Of a stretch of 8,153 nt of DNA, positions 1 to 5,376 are shown one piece after another. The translations under genes and the position numbers were made by a program. The notes beneath the pieces were generated by a model. It had not been told where the DNA came from. It searched no databases and saw only the letters and a list, made by a program, of their open reading frames with translations. The DNA is from Gudongella sp964607545 (GTDB lineage: Bacteria; Bacillota; Clostridia; Tissierellales; Tissierellaceae), in the NCBI GenBank assembly GCA_964607545.1, contig CAZSLV010000087.1, positions 1-8,153 on the forward strand, read 5' to 3'. How positions within the stretch are numbered: the stretch's first letter is position 1; each line of letters begins with the position of its first letter.

Positions 1-16
1 TTTGATAAAATAGATA

Positions 17-120
17 GATTCCTCGCTAGGCTCGGAATGACAAGAAAAATAAGGGCGGAATGATAAGAAAAATAAGGCTGGGAATAACAAAAAATGCAGA
101 CTGGGAACGACAAGAAAAAA
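17..120. repeat. Degenerate short tandem repeat, intergenic
   Basis: About four imperfect copies of a 22-24 bp unit are visible, with consensus close to GGGAATGACAAGAAAAATAA (units near 31-52, 53-75, 76-98 and 99-120). The first unit is preceded by GATTCCTCGCTAGGCTCGG, in which ATTCC (18-22) and GGAAT (34-38) form an inverted repeat. From memory, elements of the type 'ATTC-TCGC...GGAATGACA' are scattered between genes in many clostridial genomes, so this is probably a decayed dispersed repeat rather than a functional site. No coding potential is evident. The last unit supplies the T-tract (minus strand) of the adjoining terminator. Confidence 0.6.
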
Positions 121-139
121 AGGAGCCTATAGGCTCCTT
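113..139 (-). terminator. Rho-independent terminator of the Nudix gene
   Basis: The perfect inverted repeat AAGGAGCC-TATA-GGCTCCTT lies at 120-139. On the minus strand the stem is followed by a run of Ts (TTTTTTCTTG). The hairpin overlaps the stop codon (127-129) of the minus-strand Nudix gene, so stop and terminator are fused in a compact 3' end. Confidence 0.85.
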
Positions 140-744
140 AGGATTTCTATAAATTGCTTGGTCATTTTTGCTGTAAAGCCCCAGATTACGTAATTGTTGT
201 ATTGATAAAAATGAACCTGGTGTTTACCTTCCCTGAAGTTGTACTTCCTCCCCTTTGGGATTAATTCATAGGGGAAGCTATCGCTTTCTTCTGTGACAAG
301 GGCAAGTTCATGCATAAGGGGTTCACTTTCTAAAAAGAAGTCTACTGGGACAGTAAATATATGGTCTACCTCGTCCTTGTTTAAATTCATGTCTTTTAAT
401 TCTACATCCTTTATTAGGCCTACAAAACAATGGATTGTAAAGTTAGCATAGGATACTAGAAAATCTATCTCTCCTATTACTTCAATGTTTTCTTCTCCTA
501 TCCCAAGTTCCTCAACACTTTCCCTTATAGCAGCTTCCTTAAAGCTTTCTCCATTTTCTAGCCTACCCCCTGGAAAGGAAATTTCTCCTGGTTGTGCTTT
601 CATATCCTTTGCTCTAAGCTCATATATTATCTCCCACCTATCATTTATATATATAAGAGGGATTAAAACAGAATACATCCCCTTTACATCCATAGGCATG
701 GGGATCCTATTTTTAAGTTTTTCTTTTAATTTTTCTATATTCAA
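127..744 (-). CDS. Nudix hydrolase, CoA diphosphatase-like (NudL/YeaB type)
   Basis: This 205-residue protein has a complete Nudix box at residues 60-82 (G-x5-E-x7-REsvEELGI: G60, E66, R74, E75, E78, E79, G81), which binds the divalent metal and the diphosphate. Directly before it, LRAKDMKAQPGEISFPGG (43-60) fits the extended signature of the CoA-pyrophosphatase subfamily (G-x3-FPGG after an LR[SA] segment). The likely reaction is hydrolysis of CoA or acyl-CoA to 3',5'-ADP and phosphopantetheine in the cytoplasm; subfamily membership is inferred, and another nucleotide substrate is possible. Length is normal for the family. The start is TTG at 744, chosen because AAAGGAAGGG (760-751) lies six bases upstream; the in-frame Met16 and Met18 have no comparable site. 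It diverges from the dCMP deaminase gene across 96 bp and ends inside its own terminator. Confidence 0.85.
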   Translation of the reverse strand: MNIEKLKEKLKNRIPMPMDVKGMYSVLIPLIYINDRWEIIYELRAKDMKAQPGEISFPGGRLENGESFKEAAIRESVEELGIGEENIEVIGEIDFLVSYANFTIHCFVGLIKDVELKDMNLNKDEVDHIFTVPVDFFLESEPLMHELALVTEESDSFPYELIPKGRKYNFREGKHQVHFYQYNNYVIWGFTAKMTKQFIEILRSL

Positions 745-781
745 GATTATCCCTTCCTTTGTTCTTTATGACATTGTTTTT

Positions 782-787
782 ATTATA
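782..787 (-). promoter_or_regulatory. Possible -10 box for the Nudix gene
   Basis: TATAAT is present on the minus strand (787-782), 38 bp upstream of the TTG start. No convincing -35 box is seen at the expected distance, so this is a weak assignment based on the -10 match and position only. Confidence 0.35.
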
Positions 788-805
788 CTATTCTAACCTA
801 GCTTA

Positions 806-834
806 TGCTATAATATTAAATTATTAAGGGAGGT
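806..834 (+). promoter_or_regulatory. Extended -10 promoter and RBS for dCMP deaminase
   Basis: TGC-TATAAT (806-814) is a perfect extended -10 element; no good -35 is present. Transcription would start near 820-821, giving a leader of only about 20 nt that begins just before the ribosome-binding site AAGGGAGGT (826-834), seven bases from the ATG at 841. Confidence 0.6.
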
Positions 835-840
835 AGGGCT

Positions 841-1269
841 ATGTCTAATAGGATGAGTTGGGAAGAGTACTTTATGGAAATTACTGAGTTAGTAGCTAGT
901 CGGTCTACATGTGATAGGGCCTGGGTGGGGTGCCTACTGGTTAATTCAAGTAACCGTATAGTTTCAACAGGCTACAATGGTTCAGTTTCGGGTAACCCCC
1001 ATTGTGATGATGTAGGCCATACTATGAGGGATGGTCATTGCATAGCAACTATCCATGCAGAAATGAATGCCCTCTTATACTGTGCAAAGGAAGGAATATC
1101 TGTAAAGGATTGTTCCGCTTATGTTACTCACTTTCCTTGCCTTAACTGCACAAAGGCCCTTATCCAAGCAGGTATAAAAAAGATTTATTACAAGAATGAC
1201 TATAGGGTAGATGACTATGCTCTCTTATTATTAAAAAGAAACAATATTGACCATATAAAAATAGAATAA
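841..1269 (+). CDS. Deoxycytidylate (dCMP) deaminase, ComEB-like
   Basis: This 142-residue protein belongs to the zinc-dependent cytidine/deoxycytidylate deaminase family. The catalytic zinc site is complete: H72-A-E74 supplies a zinc ligand and the proton-shuttling glutamate, and P99-C100-x2-C103 supplies two more ligands. TGYNGSVSGNPHCDD (43-57) and GHCIATIHAEMNAL (65-78) are characteristic of dCMP deaminases rather than free-base or nucleoside deaminases. The enzyme converts dCMP to dUMP for thymidylate synthesis; family members are commonly activated by dCTP and inhibited by dTTP. Extra Cys/His residues (C24, C55, H60, C67) are typical of this group, and some family members bind a second zinc. 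The start has a strong RBS. The gene is convergent with the RNase H gene: its stop is one base from the RNase H stop, with no terminator visible between them. In Bacillus the homologue lies in a competence operon, but there is no competence context here. Confidence 0.9.
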   Translation: MSNRMSWEEYFMEITELVASRSTCDRAWVGCLLVNSSNRIVSTGYNGSVSGNPHCDDVGHTMRDGHCIATIHAEMNALLYCAKEGISVKDCSAYVTHFPCLNCTKALIQAGIKKIYYKNDYRVDDYALLLLKRNNIDHIKIE

Positions 1270-1270
1270 G

Positions 1271-1867
1271 TTATATTGCATCCTTGGCCAACTGGTCAGC
1301 CTCATCATTGTATTGGTTGCCTGAGTGGGCCTTTACTTTTATAAACTTTACATCCAGTTTATCCTTAATTGAATTATAATATTCTTGGTATTCCTTGGTC
1401 CCCTTCCTATTTGTCTTCCAATTACCCATAGCCCAGTTTTCTATGCCCGTGTAATCATAGTAAATAAACAAGGTTTTTTTTCCATTCTCAACAGCCCACT
1501 TCATAGCCTCTATGGCCCCTTTAATTTCTCCAGCCACATTCCTCATAGCTGCCATCTGGGGGTCCTCTTTACGGCCACTTAGGGTGTGTTTAAATCCATT
1601 TTGGATTAGGACTACCCCATATGAATATGTTCCTGTCTTTAAATCATAAGACCCATCCACATAGGCCCTTAATTCTAAAGTTTCTTCTTTTTCTTTTGTT
1701 ATATTATCTTCAACTTCCTCGCCTAAAAATGCCTTAGCCTCTTCGAGGCTTTCAAACTTTTTATAAATGGCATTTGAATACCCTATTACCTGAGCCTTGG
1801 CACTTTCCCAATCTGTATAAATTCCAGGATTTCTTCCACTCTTAATGGAATAATAATTTTTCTTCAT
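1271..1867 (-). CDS. rnhA: Ribonuclease HI with N-terminal hybrid-binding domain
   Basis: This 198-residue protein has two domains. Residues 4-48 form the RNase H1 hybrid-binding domain (YYSIKSGRNPGIYTDW, then A33-x-YKKF38 and a following A-x-x-F), which grips RNA/DNA duplexes. An acidic linker (50-65) leads to the catalytic RNase H fold. The DEDD metal-binding residues are present: D71 (YVDGSYD), E114 (NVAGEIKGA), D138 (YYDYTGIE) and D191 (NDEADQLAK); H181 in the KAHSG motif matches the flexible catalytic histidine. It cleaves RNA in RNA/DNA hybrids such as R-loops and primers. The reading frame extends to a TTG at 1879, but I place the start at ATG 1867 because GAGGTGG (1877-1871) lies just upstream and would fall inside the longer version. 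Bacillus halodurans RNase H1 has the same architecture. Confidence 0.92.
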   Translation of the reverse strand: MKKNYYSIKSGRNPGIYTDWESAKAQVIGYSNAIYKKFESLEEAKAFLGEEVEDNITKEKEETLELRAYVDGSYDLKTGTYSYGVVLIQNGFKHTLSGRKEDPQMAAMRNVAGEIKGAIEAMKWAVENGKKTLFIYYDYTGIENWAMGNWKTNRKGTKEYQEYYNSIKDKLDVKFIKVKAHSGNQYNDEADQLAKDAI

Positions 1868-1902
1868 TTTCCACCTCAAACTTTTTCTATAGTAATACCT
1901 TA

Positions 1903-1911
1903 ATTATAGCA
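1903..1911 (-). promoter_or_regulatory. Extended -10 promoter for RNase HI
   Basis: TGC-TATAAT is read on the minus strand (1911-1903), about 36 bp upstream of the ATG at 1867. No -35 match is seen at 16-18 bp. It is the same extended -10 sequence as that upstream of the dCMP deaminase gene. Confidence 0.55.
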
Positions 1912-2044
1912 CAATAAGACTGGGAGGTTTTTCTTAAATAAGTATAAAAGCTTATGGGCTATAAGTCCTAAAATTAAAAATATTTCGTTATCTTTTTGTC
2001 AATATATAAAGGATGTTTTTTGGTAAAATAAGGTTTTATGCCGT

Positions 2045-2072
2045 ATATGGGAGTATATGCTAGCATATGGGA
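2045..2072. promoter_or_regulatory. Palindrome flanked by direct repeats, possible operator
   Basis: In the 390-bp gap between RNase H and the first symporter, a 14-bp perfect palindrome ATATGCTAGCATAT (2055-2068) lies between two copies of ATATGGGA (2045-2052 and 2065-2072) whose starts are exactly 20 bp, about two helical turns, apart. It is about 70 bp upstream of the symporter -35 box. It is not found upstream of the second symporter. The regulator is unknown, and the spacing may be chance in AT-rich DNA. I see nothing else assignable between 1912 and 2119. Confidence 0.35.
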
Positions 2073-2119
2073 CCTAGGGCTTTTTAATAGTGTTAAATTA
2101 TAGTCAATTTATTATCTAT

Positions 2120-2132
2120 TTGAAATATTCAA
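2120..2132. promoter_or_regulatory. TTGAA-n3-TTCAA inverted repeat (symporter copy 1)
   Basis: TTGAA-ATA-TTCAA ends 11 bp before the -35 box of the first symporter, centred near -53 from the predicted start. The same inverted repeat with a different spacer occurs at the identical distance in the second copy, so it may be a regulator-binding site. It could alternatively be an AT-rich UP element. Confidence 0.45.
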
Positions 2133-2143
2133 TAAATTTAACC

Positions 2144-2172
2144 TTGTAATGTAGTATCATGTTTGCTAAAAT
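2144..2172 (+). promoter_or_regulatory. Promoter of symporter copy 1
   Basis: TTGTAA (-35, 2144-2149), 17 bp spacing, and an extended -10 TGC-TAAAAT (2164-2172). The same boxes with the same spacing recur in front of the second copy although the surrounding sequence has diverged, which supports the call. Predicted start is about 2179. Confidence 0.75.
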
Positions 2173-2178
2173 ATTTCT

Positions 2179-2269
2179 AAGGGTCAAATTGCGTGGGGAA
2201 AACGTTTGATGACCCTGCTAATCAATTCTCACCAATTGAAAAGTAAAACAAAAAATAAGGGGGTATTTA
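2179..2269 (+). ncRNA. Structured 5' leader, candidate cis-regulatory RNA (copy 1)
   Basis: The predicted ~91-nt leader begins at the first stem. P1 can pair GGGUCA (2181-2186) with UGACCC (2210-2215), or alternatively UCAAA (2184-2188) with UUUGA (2205-2209); these share bases and exclude each other. Its loop carries GUGGGGAAAACG (2193-2204). P2 pairs UCAAUU (2222-2227) with AAUUGA (2234-2239) around the loop CUCACC (2228-2233). UGGG (2194-2197) of loop 1 can pair with CUCA (2228-2231) of loop 2. The RBS GGGGG (2259-2263) follows 20 nt after P2. There is no U-tract, so translational control or RNA stability is more likely than attenuation. It does not match the glycine riboswitch or T-box hallmarks I know. 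Ligand or protein partner is unknown. Confidence 0.5.
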
Positions 2270-3622
2270 ATGGATTTTTTAATGCAACTTAACAGCACAG
2301 TTAATGGTTTCGTATGGGGACCACCTATGCTTGTCCTACTAGTAGGTACAGGTGTATATTTAACATTTAGAACTAATTTCTTTTCTATTCTTAAACTAGG
2401 TTATGTACTTAAAAACACTTTATTTAAAATCTTTGCAAAAGGCCAAGCAGGCGAGGGAGAAATCACTCCATTCCAGGCAGTTGCAACAGCACTTGCTGCA
2501 ACAGTTGGTACAGGTAATATAGCAGGGGTTGCTACAGCAATAGCCCTTGGTGGACCTGGAGCAGTTTTCTGGATGTGGCTTTCAGCTATCTTTGGAATGA
2601 CAACAAAATTTGGTGAGGTTGTTCTTTCAATTAAATACAGGGAAAAAACACCAGACGGTCGTTTCGTTGGTGGACCTATGTACTATATACAAAATGGTAC
2701 AGGACAAAAATGGCTAGCTAAAGTATTCGCAGTATTTGGAGCCTTGGCTGCATTTGGTATTGGTAACATGGTACAATCAAACTCAGTTGCAGCTTCTTTA
2801 CAAGAATCATTTAGTGTTCCCCCACTAGTAACAGGTTTAGTCCTTGCAGCCCTTACTGCCCTTGTAATTCTTGGTGGTATTAAAAGAATCGGTGCTGTAA
2901 CAGAAAGATTAGTTCCACTTATGGCTACAATTTATATCTTAGGAGCATTGTTTATTATATTTATGAATGCATCCCATATACCAGAGGCATTTGGCCTAAT
3001 ATTTTCAAATGCATTTACACCTACAGCTGCAACTGGCGGATTTGCTGGAGCAACTTTAGCTATGGGAATTAGATTTGGTATTGCACGTGGAGTTTTCTCA
3101 AACGAGGCTGGACTTGGTTCTGCTCCGATTGCCCATGCTGCTGCTACAACAGACCACCCAGTAAGACAAGGTCTTTGGGGAGTATTTGAAGTATTTATGG
3201 ATACTATAGTAATATGTTCATTAACAGCCCTAGCTATCCTAGTATCAGGCTTATGGGATAGTGGAGTTACAGGAGCTGCTTTAACAACTCAAGCATTTGA
3301 CGAAGCTATAATAGGCGGAGGCTATATAGTATCAGTAGGTATTATGTTATTTGCCTTCTCAACTATCCTTGGATGGTCATACTATGGCGAGAGATGTGCT
3401 GAGTACCTATTTGGACCAAAAGCAATTGTTCCTTACAGAGTAGTTTGGATACCTTTTGTTATTATAGGTTCAATCGGTGGACTTACATTTGTTTGGGACC
3501 TAGCTGATACACTTAATGGTTTGATGGCTATTCCTAACCTTATAGGTGTTGTCCTTCTAAGTGGTACAGTAATTTCCTTAACAAAAGAATTCTTTGCTAA
3601 GGAAAAGATGGAAAAAAAATAA
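2270..3622 (+). CDS. Alanine/glycine:cation symporter (AGCS family), copy 1
   Basis: This 450-residue polytopic membrane protein of the AGCS family (TC 2.A.25) imports alanine and/or glycine with Na+ or H+. The family signature GG-P-GA-V-FWMW-L-S-A-IF-G is complete at residues 94-109. ATVGTGNIAGVATAIA (77-92), with the GTGN segment just before the signature, and SNEAGLGSAPIAHAAA (277-292) are other conserved blocks of the substrate and ion path. Length is typical, with about 10-11 hydrophobic segments. The start is ATG 2270, preceded by AAGGGGG six bases away. Codon use favours a narrow codon set, suggesting high expression. It is a single-gene unit with its own promoter, structured leader and terminator. 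The protein differs from copy 2 only at V11I, G13S, A60E, P67A and the C-terminal tail (MEKK against LNK). The exact substrate cannot be settled from sequence. Confidence 0.93.
   Translation: MDFLMQLNSTVNGFVWGPPMLVLLVGTGVYLTFRTNFFSILKLGYVLKNTLFKIFAKGQAGEGEITPFQAVATALAATVGTGNIAGVATAIALGGPGAVFWMWLSAIFGMTTKFGEVVLSIKYREKTPDGRFVGGPMYYIQNGTGQKWLAKVFAVFGALAAFGIGNMVQSNSVAASLQESFSVPPLVTGLVLAALTALVILGGIKRIGAVTERLVPLMATIYILGALFIIFMNASHIPEAFGLIFSNAFTPTAATGGFAGATLAMGIRFGIARGVFSNEAGLGSAPIAHAAATTDHPVRQGLWGVFEVFMDTIVICSLTALAILVSGLWDSGVTGAALTTQAFDEAIIGGGYIVSVGIMLFAFSTILGWSYYGERCAEYLFGPKAIVPYRVVWIPFVIIGSIGGLTFVWDLADTLNGLMAIPNLIGVVLLSGTVISLTKEFFAKEKMEKK
2471..3600 (+). repeat. 1130-bp block identical to 4184-5313
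   Basis: I compared the two symporter genes base by base with a constant offset of 1713 and found no difference in this block. Upstream, 19 substitutions lie in the first 201 bp of the genes; downstream, the last codons and the terminators differ. The sharp edge suggests recent gene conversion, or a repeat collapsed during assembly. Confidence 0.9.
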
Positions 3623-3641
3623 AGTAAAATAGCAAAATTTT

Positions 3642-3676
3642 GCACTCCTTGAAAAATTCAAGGGGTGCTTTGTTTT
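3642..3676 (+). terminator. Terminator of symporter copy 1
   Basis: The 12-bp stem GCACTCCTTGAA (3642-3653) / TTCAAGGGGTGC (3657-3668) has one U-G wobble and an AAA loop, and is followed by TTTGTTTTG. It begins 20 bp after the stop codon. The following stretch 3677-3831 is AT-rich with no recognisable gene or signal. Confidence 0.88.
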
Positions 3677-3831
3677 GTCGATTTGTTAGATATAAAACAA
3701 TCTTTTCCTATAATTTCATAAATTATCAAACCCTCTTAGGCAAGTGATACCAGACTATGTAGGATTTTAAATGCTTTCAAAAAAATGTTTAATAATATTA
3801 TTTGTTATTTTTTAATCAATTGAGAAATAAT

Positions 3832-3844
3832 TTGAAATTTTCAA
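3832..3844. promoter_or_regulatory. TTGAA-n3-TTCAA inverted repeat (symporter copy 2)
   Basis: TTGAA-ATT-TTCAA lies 11 bp before the -35 box, exactly as in copy 1, and is followed by the shared CAATAAA. Conservation of arms and spacing, while nearby bases changed, suggests a shared regulator site. Confidence 0.45.
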
Positions 3845-3855
3845 TAAACTTAGTA

Positions 3856-3884
3856 TTGTAAAGTCTAATGTAATTTGCTAAAAT
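3856..3884 (+). promoter_or_regulatory. Promoter of symporter copy 2
   Basis: TTGTAA (-35, 3856-3861), 17 bp spacing, extended -10 TGC-TAAAAT (3876-3884). It is identical in boxes and spacing to copy 1. Predicted start is about 3891. Confidence 0.75.
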
Positions 3885-3890
3885 ATCTTT

Positions 3891-3982
3891 ATGGATAATC
3901 AAATGAGGGGAAATCGTTTGATTCGCCATACATACAACACTCACCGCTTGTATGTAAAAAACAAAATATGAGGAGGTAGTTT
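3891..3982 (+). ncRNA. Structured 5' leader, candidate cis-regulatory RNA (copy 2)
   Basis: P1 pairs AUGG (3891-3894) with CCAU (3926-3929) and, across a 2x2 internal loop, AAUCAAA (3897-3903) with UUUGAUU (3917-3923). Its 13-nt loop UGAGGGGAAAUCG shares GGGGAAANCG with copy 1. P2 is a 9-bp stem, UACAUACAA (3929-3937) with UUGUAUGUA (3948-3956), around CACUCACCGC, which again contains CUCACC; position 3929 is claimed by both helices. UGAG (3904-3907) can pair with CUCA (3940-3943), where copy 1 uses UGGG: an A-U to G-U compatible change. P2 shares almost no stem sequence with copy 1 yet stays paired. The RBS GAGGAGGT (3970-3977) follows. Confidence 0.55.
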
Positions 3983-5332
3983 ATGGACTTTTTAATGCAA
4001 CTTAATAGCACAATTAATAGCTTTGTATGGGGACCACCTATGCTTGTCCTATTAGTTGGAACAGGTGTTTATTTAACATTTAGAACTAATTTCTTTTCTA
4101 TTCTTAAACTAGGATATGTGCTTAAAAACACATTATTCAAAATCTTTGCAAAAGGCCAAGAAGGCGAAGGAGAAATCACAGCTTTCCAGGCAGTTGCAAC
4201 AGCACTTGCTGCAACAGTTGGTACAGGTAATATAGCAGGGGTTGCTACAGCAATAGCCCTTGGTGGACCTGGAGCAGTTTTCTGGATGTGGCTTTCAGCT
4301 ATCTTTGGAATGACAACAAAATTTGGTGAGGTTGTTCTTTCAATTAAATACAGGGAAAAAACACCAGACGGTCGTTTCGTTGGTGGACCTATGTACTATA
4401 TACAAAATGGTACAGGACAAAAATGGCTAGCTAAAGTATTCGCAGTATTTGGAGCCTTGGCTGCATTTGGTATTGGTAACATGGTACAATCAAACTCAGT
4501 TGCAGCTTCTTTACAAGAATCATTTAGTGTTCCCCCACTAGTAACAGGTTTAGTCCTTGCAGCCCTTACTGCCCTTGTAATTCTTGGTGGTATTAAAAGA
4601 ATCGGTGCTGTAACAGAAAGATTAGTTCCACTTATGGCTACAATTTATATCTTAGGAGCATTGTTTATTATATTTATGAATGCATCCCATATACCAGAGG
4701 CATTTGGCCTAATATTTTCAAATGCATTTACACCTACAGCTGCAACTGGCGGATTTGCTGGAGCAACTTTAGCTATGGGAATTAGATTTGGTATTGCACG
4801 TGGAGTTTTCTCAAACGAGGCTGGACTTGGTTCTGCTCCGATTGCCCATGCTGCTGCTACAACAGACCACCCAGTAAGACAAGGTCTTTGGGGAGTATTT
4901 GAAGTATTTATGGATACTATAGTAATATGTTCATTAACAGCCCTAGCTATCCTAGTATCAGGCTTATGGGATAGTGGAGTTACAGGAGCTGCTTTAACAA
5001 CTCAAGCATTTGACGAAGCTATAATAGGCGGAGGCTATATAGTATCAGTAGGTATTATGTTATTTGCCTTCTCAACTATCCTTGGATGGTCATACTATGG
5101 CGAGAGATGTGCTGAGTACCTATTTGGACCAAAAGCAATTGTTCCTTACAGAGTAGTTTGGATACCTTTTGTTATTATAGGTTCAATCGGTGGACTTACA
5201 TTTGTTTGGGACCTAGCTGATACACTTAATGGTTTGATGGCTATTCCTAACCTTATAGGTGTTGTCCTTCTAAGTGGTACAGTAATTTCCTTAACAAAAG
5301 AATTCTTTGCTAAAGAAAAATTAAATAAATAG
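3983..5332 (+). CDS. Alanine/glycine:cation symporter (AGCS family), copy 2
   Basis: This 449-residue protein is nearly identical to copy 1, with the same AGCS signature (94-109), GTGN segment (80-83) and SNEAGLGSAPIAHAAA block (277-292), so the same amino-acid:cation symport is expected. The differences from copy 1 (I11, S13, E60, A67 and the tail KEKLNK) lie at the N-terminus, in the loop before the second conserved block and at the extreme C-terminus, so a change in substrate is unlikely. The two genes are in direct orientation and are transcribed separately. Its RBS (GAGGAGGT) is closer to consensus than that of copy 1 (GGGGG), and its leader stem P2 is longer, so expression or control may differ. 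This suggests dosage or differential regulation as the reason for keeping two copies. Confidence 0.93.
   Translation: MDFLMQLNSTINSFVWGPPMLVLLVGTGVYLTFRTNFFSILKLGYVLKNTLFKIFAKGQEGEGEITAFQAVATALAATVGTGNIAGVATAIALGGPGAVFWMWLSAIFGMTTKFGEVVLSIKYREKTPDGRFVGGPMYYIQNGTGQKWLAKVFAVFGALAAFGIGNMVQSNSVAASLQESFSVPPLVTGLVLAALTALVILGGIKRIGAVTERLVPLMATIYILGALFIIFMNASHIPEAFGLIFSNAFTPTAATGGFAGATLAMGIRFGIARGVFSNEAGLGSAPIAHAAATTDHPVRQGLWGVFEVFMDTIVICSLTALAILVSGLWDSGVTGAALTTQAFDEAIIGGGYIVSVGIMLFAFSTILGWSYYGERCAEYLFGPKAIVPYRVVWIPFVIIGSIGGLTFVWDLADTLNGLMAIPNLIGVVLLSGTVISLTKEFFAKEKLNK
4184..5313 (+). repeat. 1130-bp block identical to 2471-3600
   Basis: Second member of the identical pair in direct orientation. The two copies would be a substrate for homologous recombination that could delete or amplify a 1713-bp unit. 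Confidence 0.9.
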
Positions 5333-5341
5333 TAAAAAGTT

Positions 5342-5376
5342 AAAAATTACCCCTTGAAATCAAGGGGTAATTTTTT
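5342..5376. terminator. Bidirectional terminator shared by symporter 2 and DUF2877 gene
   Basis: TTACCCCTTGA (5347-5357) and TCAAGGGGTAA (5360-5370) form a perfect 11-bp stem. It is flanked by A5 on the left and T6 on the right, which gives a T-tract on either strand. It lies between the convergent 3' ends and overlaps the stop codon (5375-5377) of the minus-strand gene. Confidence 0.9.

Noticed and set aside
17..120. CRISPR array
   Set aside because: The units are adjacent and degenerate with no unique spacers of constant length.
485..796. Plus-strand open frame of 103 codons
   Set aside because: It is antisense to the Nudix gene, of low-complexity hydrophobic/Ser composition, with no RBS; a shadow of the real gene. 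The same applies to plus-strand frames at 1385-1582, 5418-5771, 6614-6904 and 6995-7231 and the minus-strand frame at 3433-3645.
2038..2103. Small plus-strand reading frame of 21 codons starting ATG CCG TAT, with AAGG nearby
   Set aside because: The ribosome-binding site is weak and too close, there is no promoter in front, and no similar frame exists before the second symporter.
2179..2269. Glycine riboswitch or T-box upstream of the symporter
   Set aside because: The conserved glycine-aptamer core and the T-box GGUGG-type motif with antiterminator are absent, and there is no terminator hairpin with a U-tract in the leader.
2179..2269. CsrA-type control through GGA in the P1 loop
   Set aside because: The loop does contain GGGGA, but the RBS of copy 1 (GGGGG) has no GGA motif, so the usual two-site arrangement is missing.
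2270..5332. Transposon or insertion element carrying the duplicated symporter
   Set aside because: No transposase, terminal inverted repeats or target-site duplication are visible; a simple tandem duplication explains the pattern.
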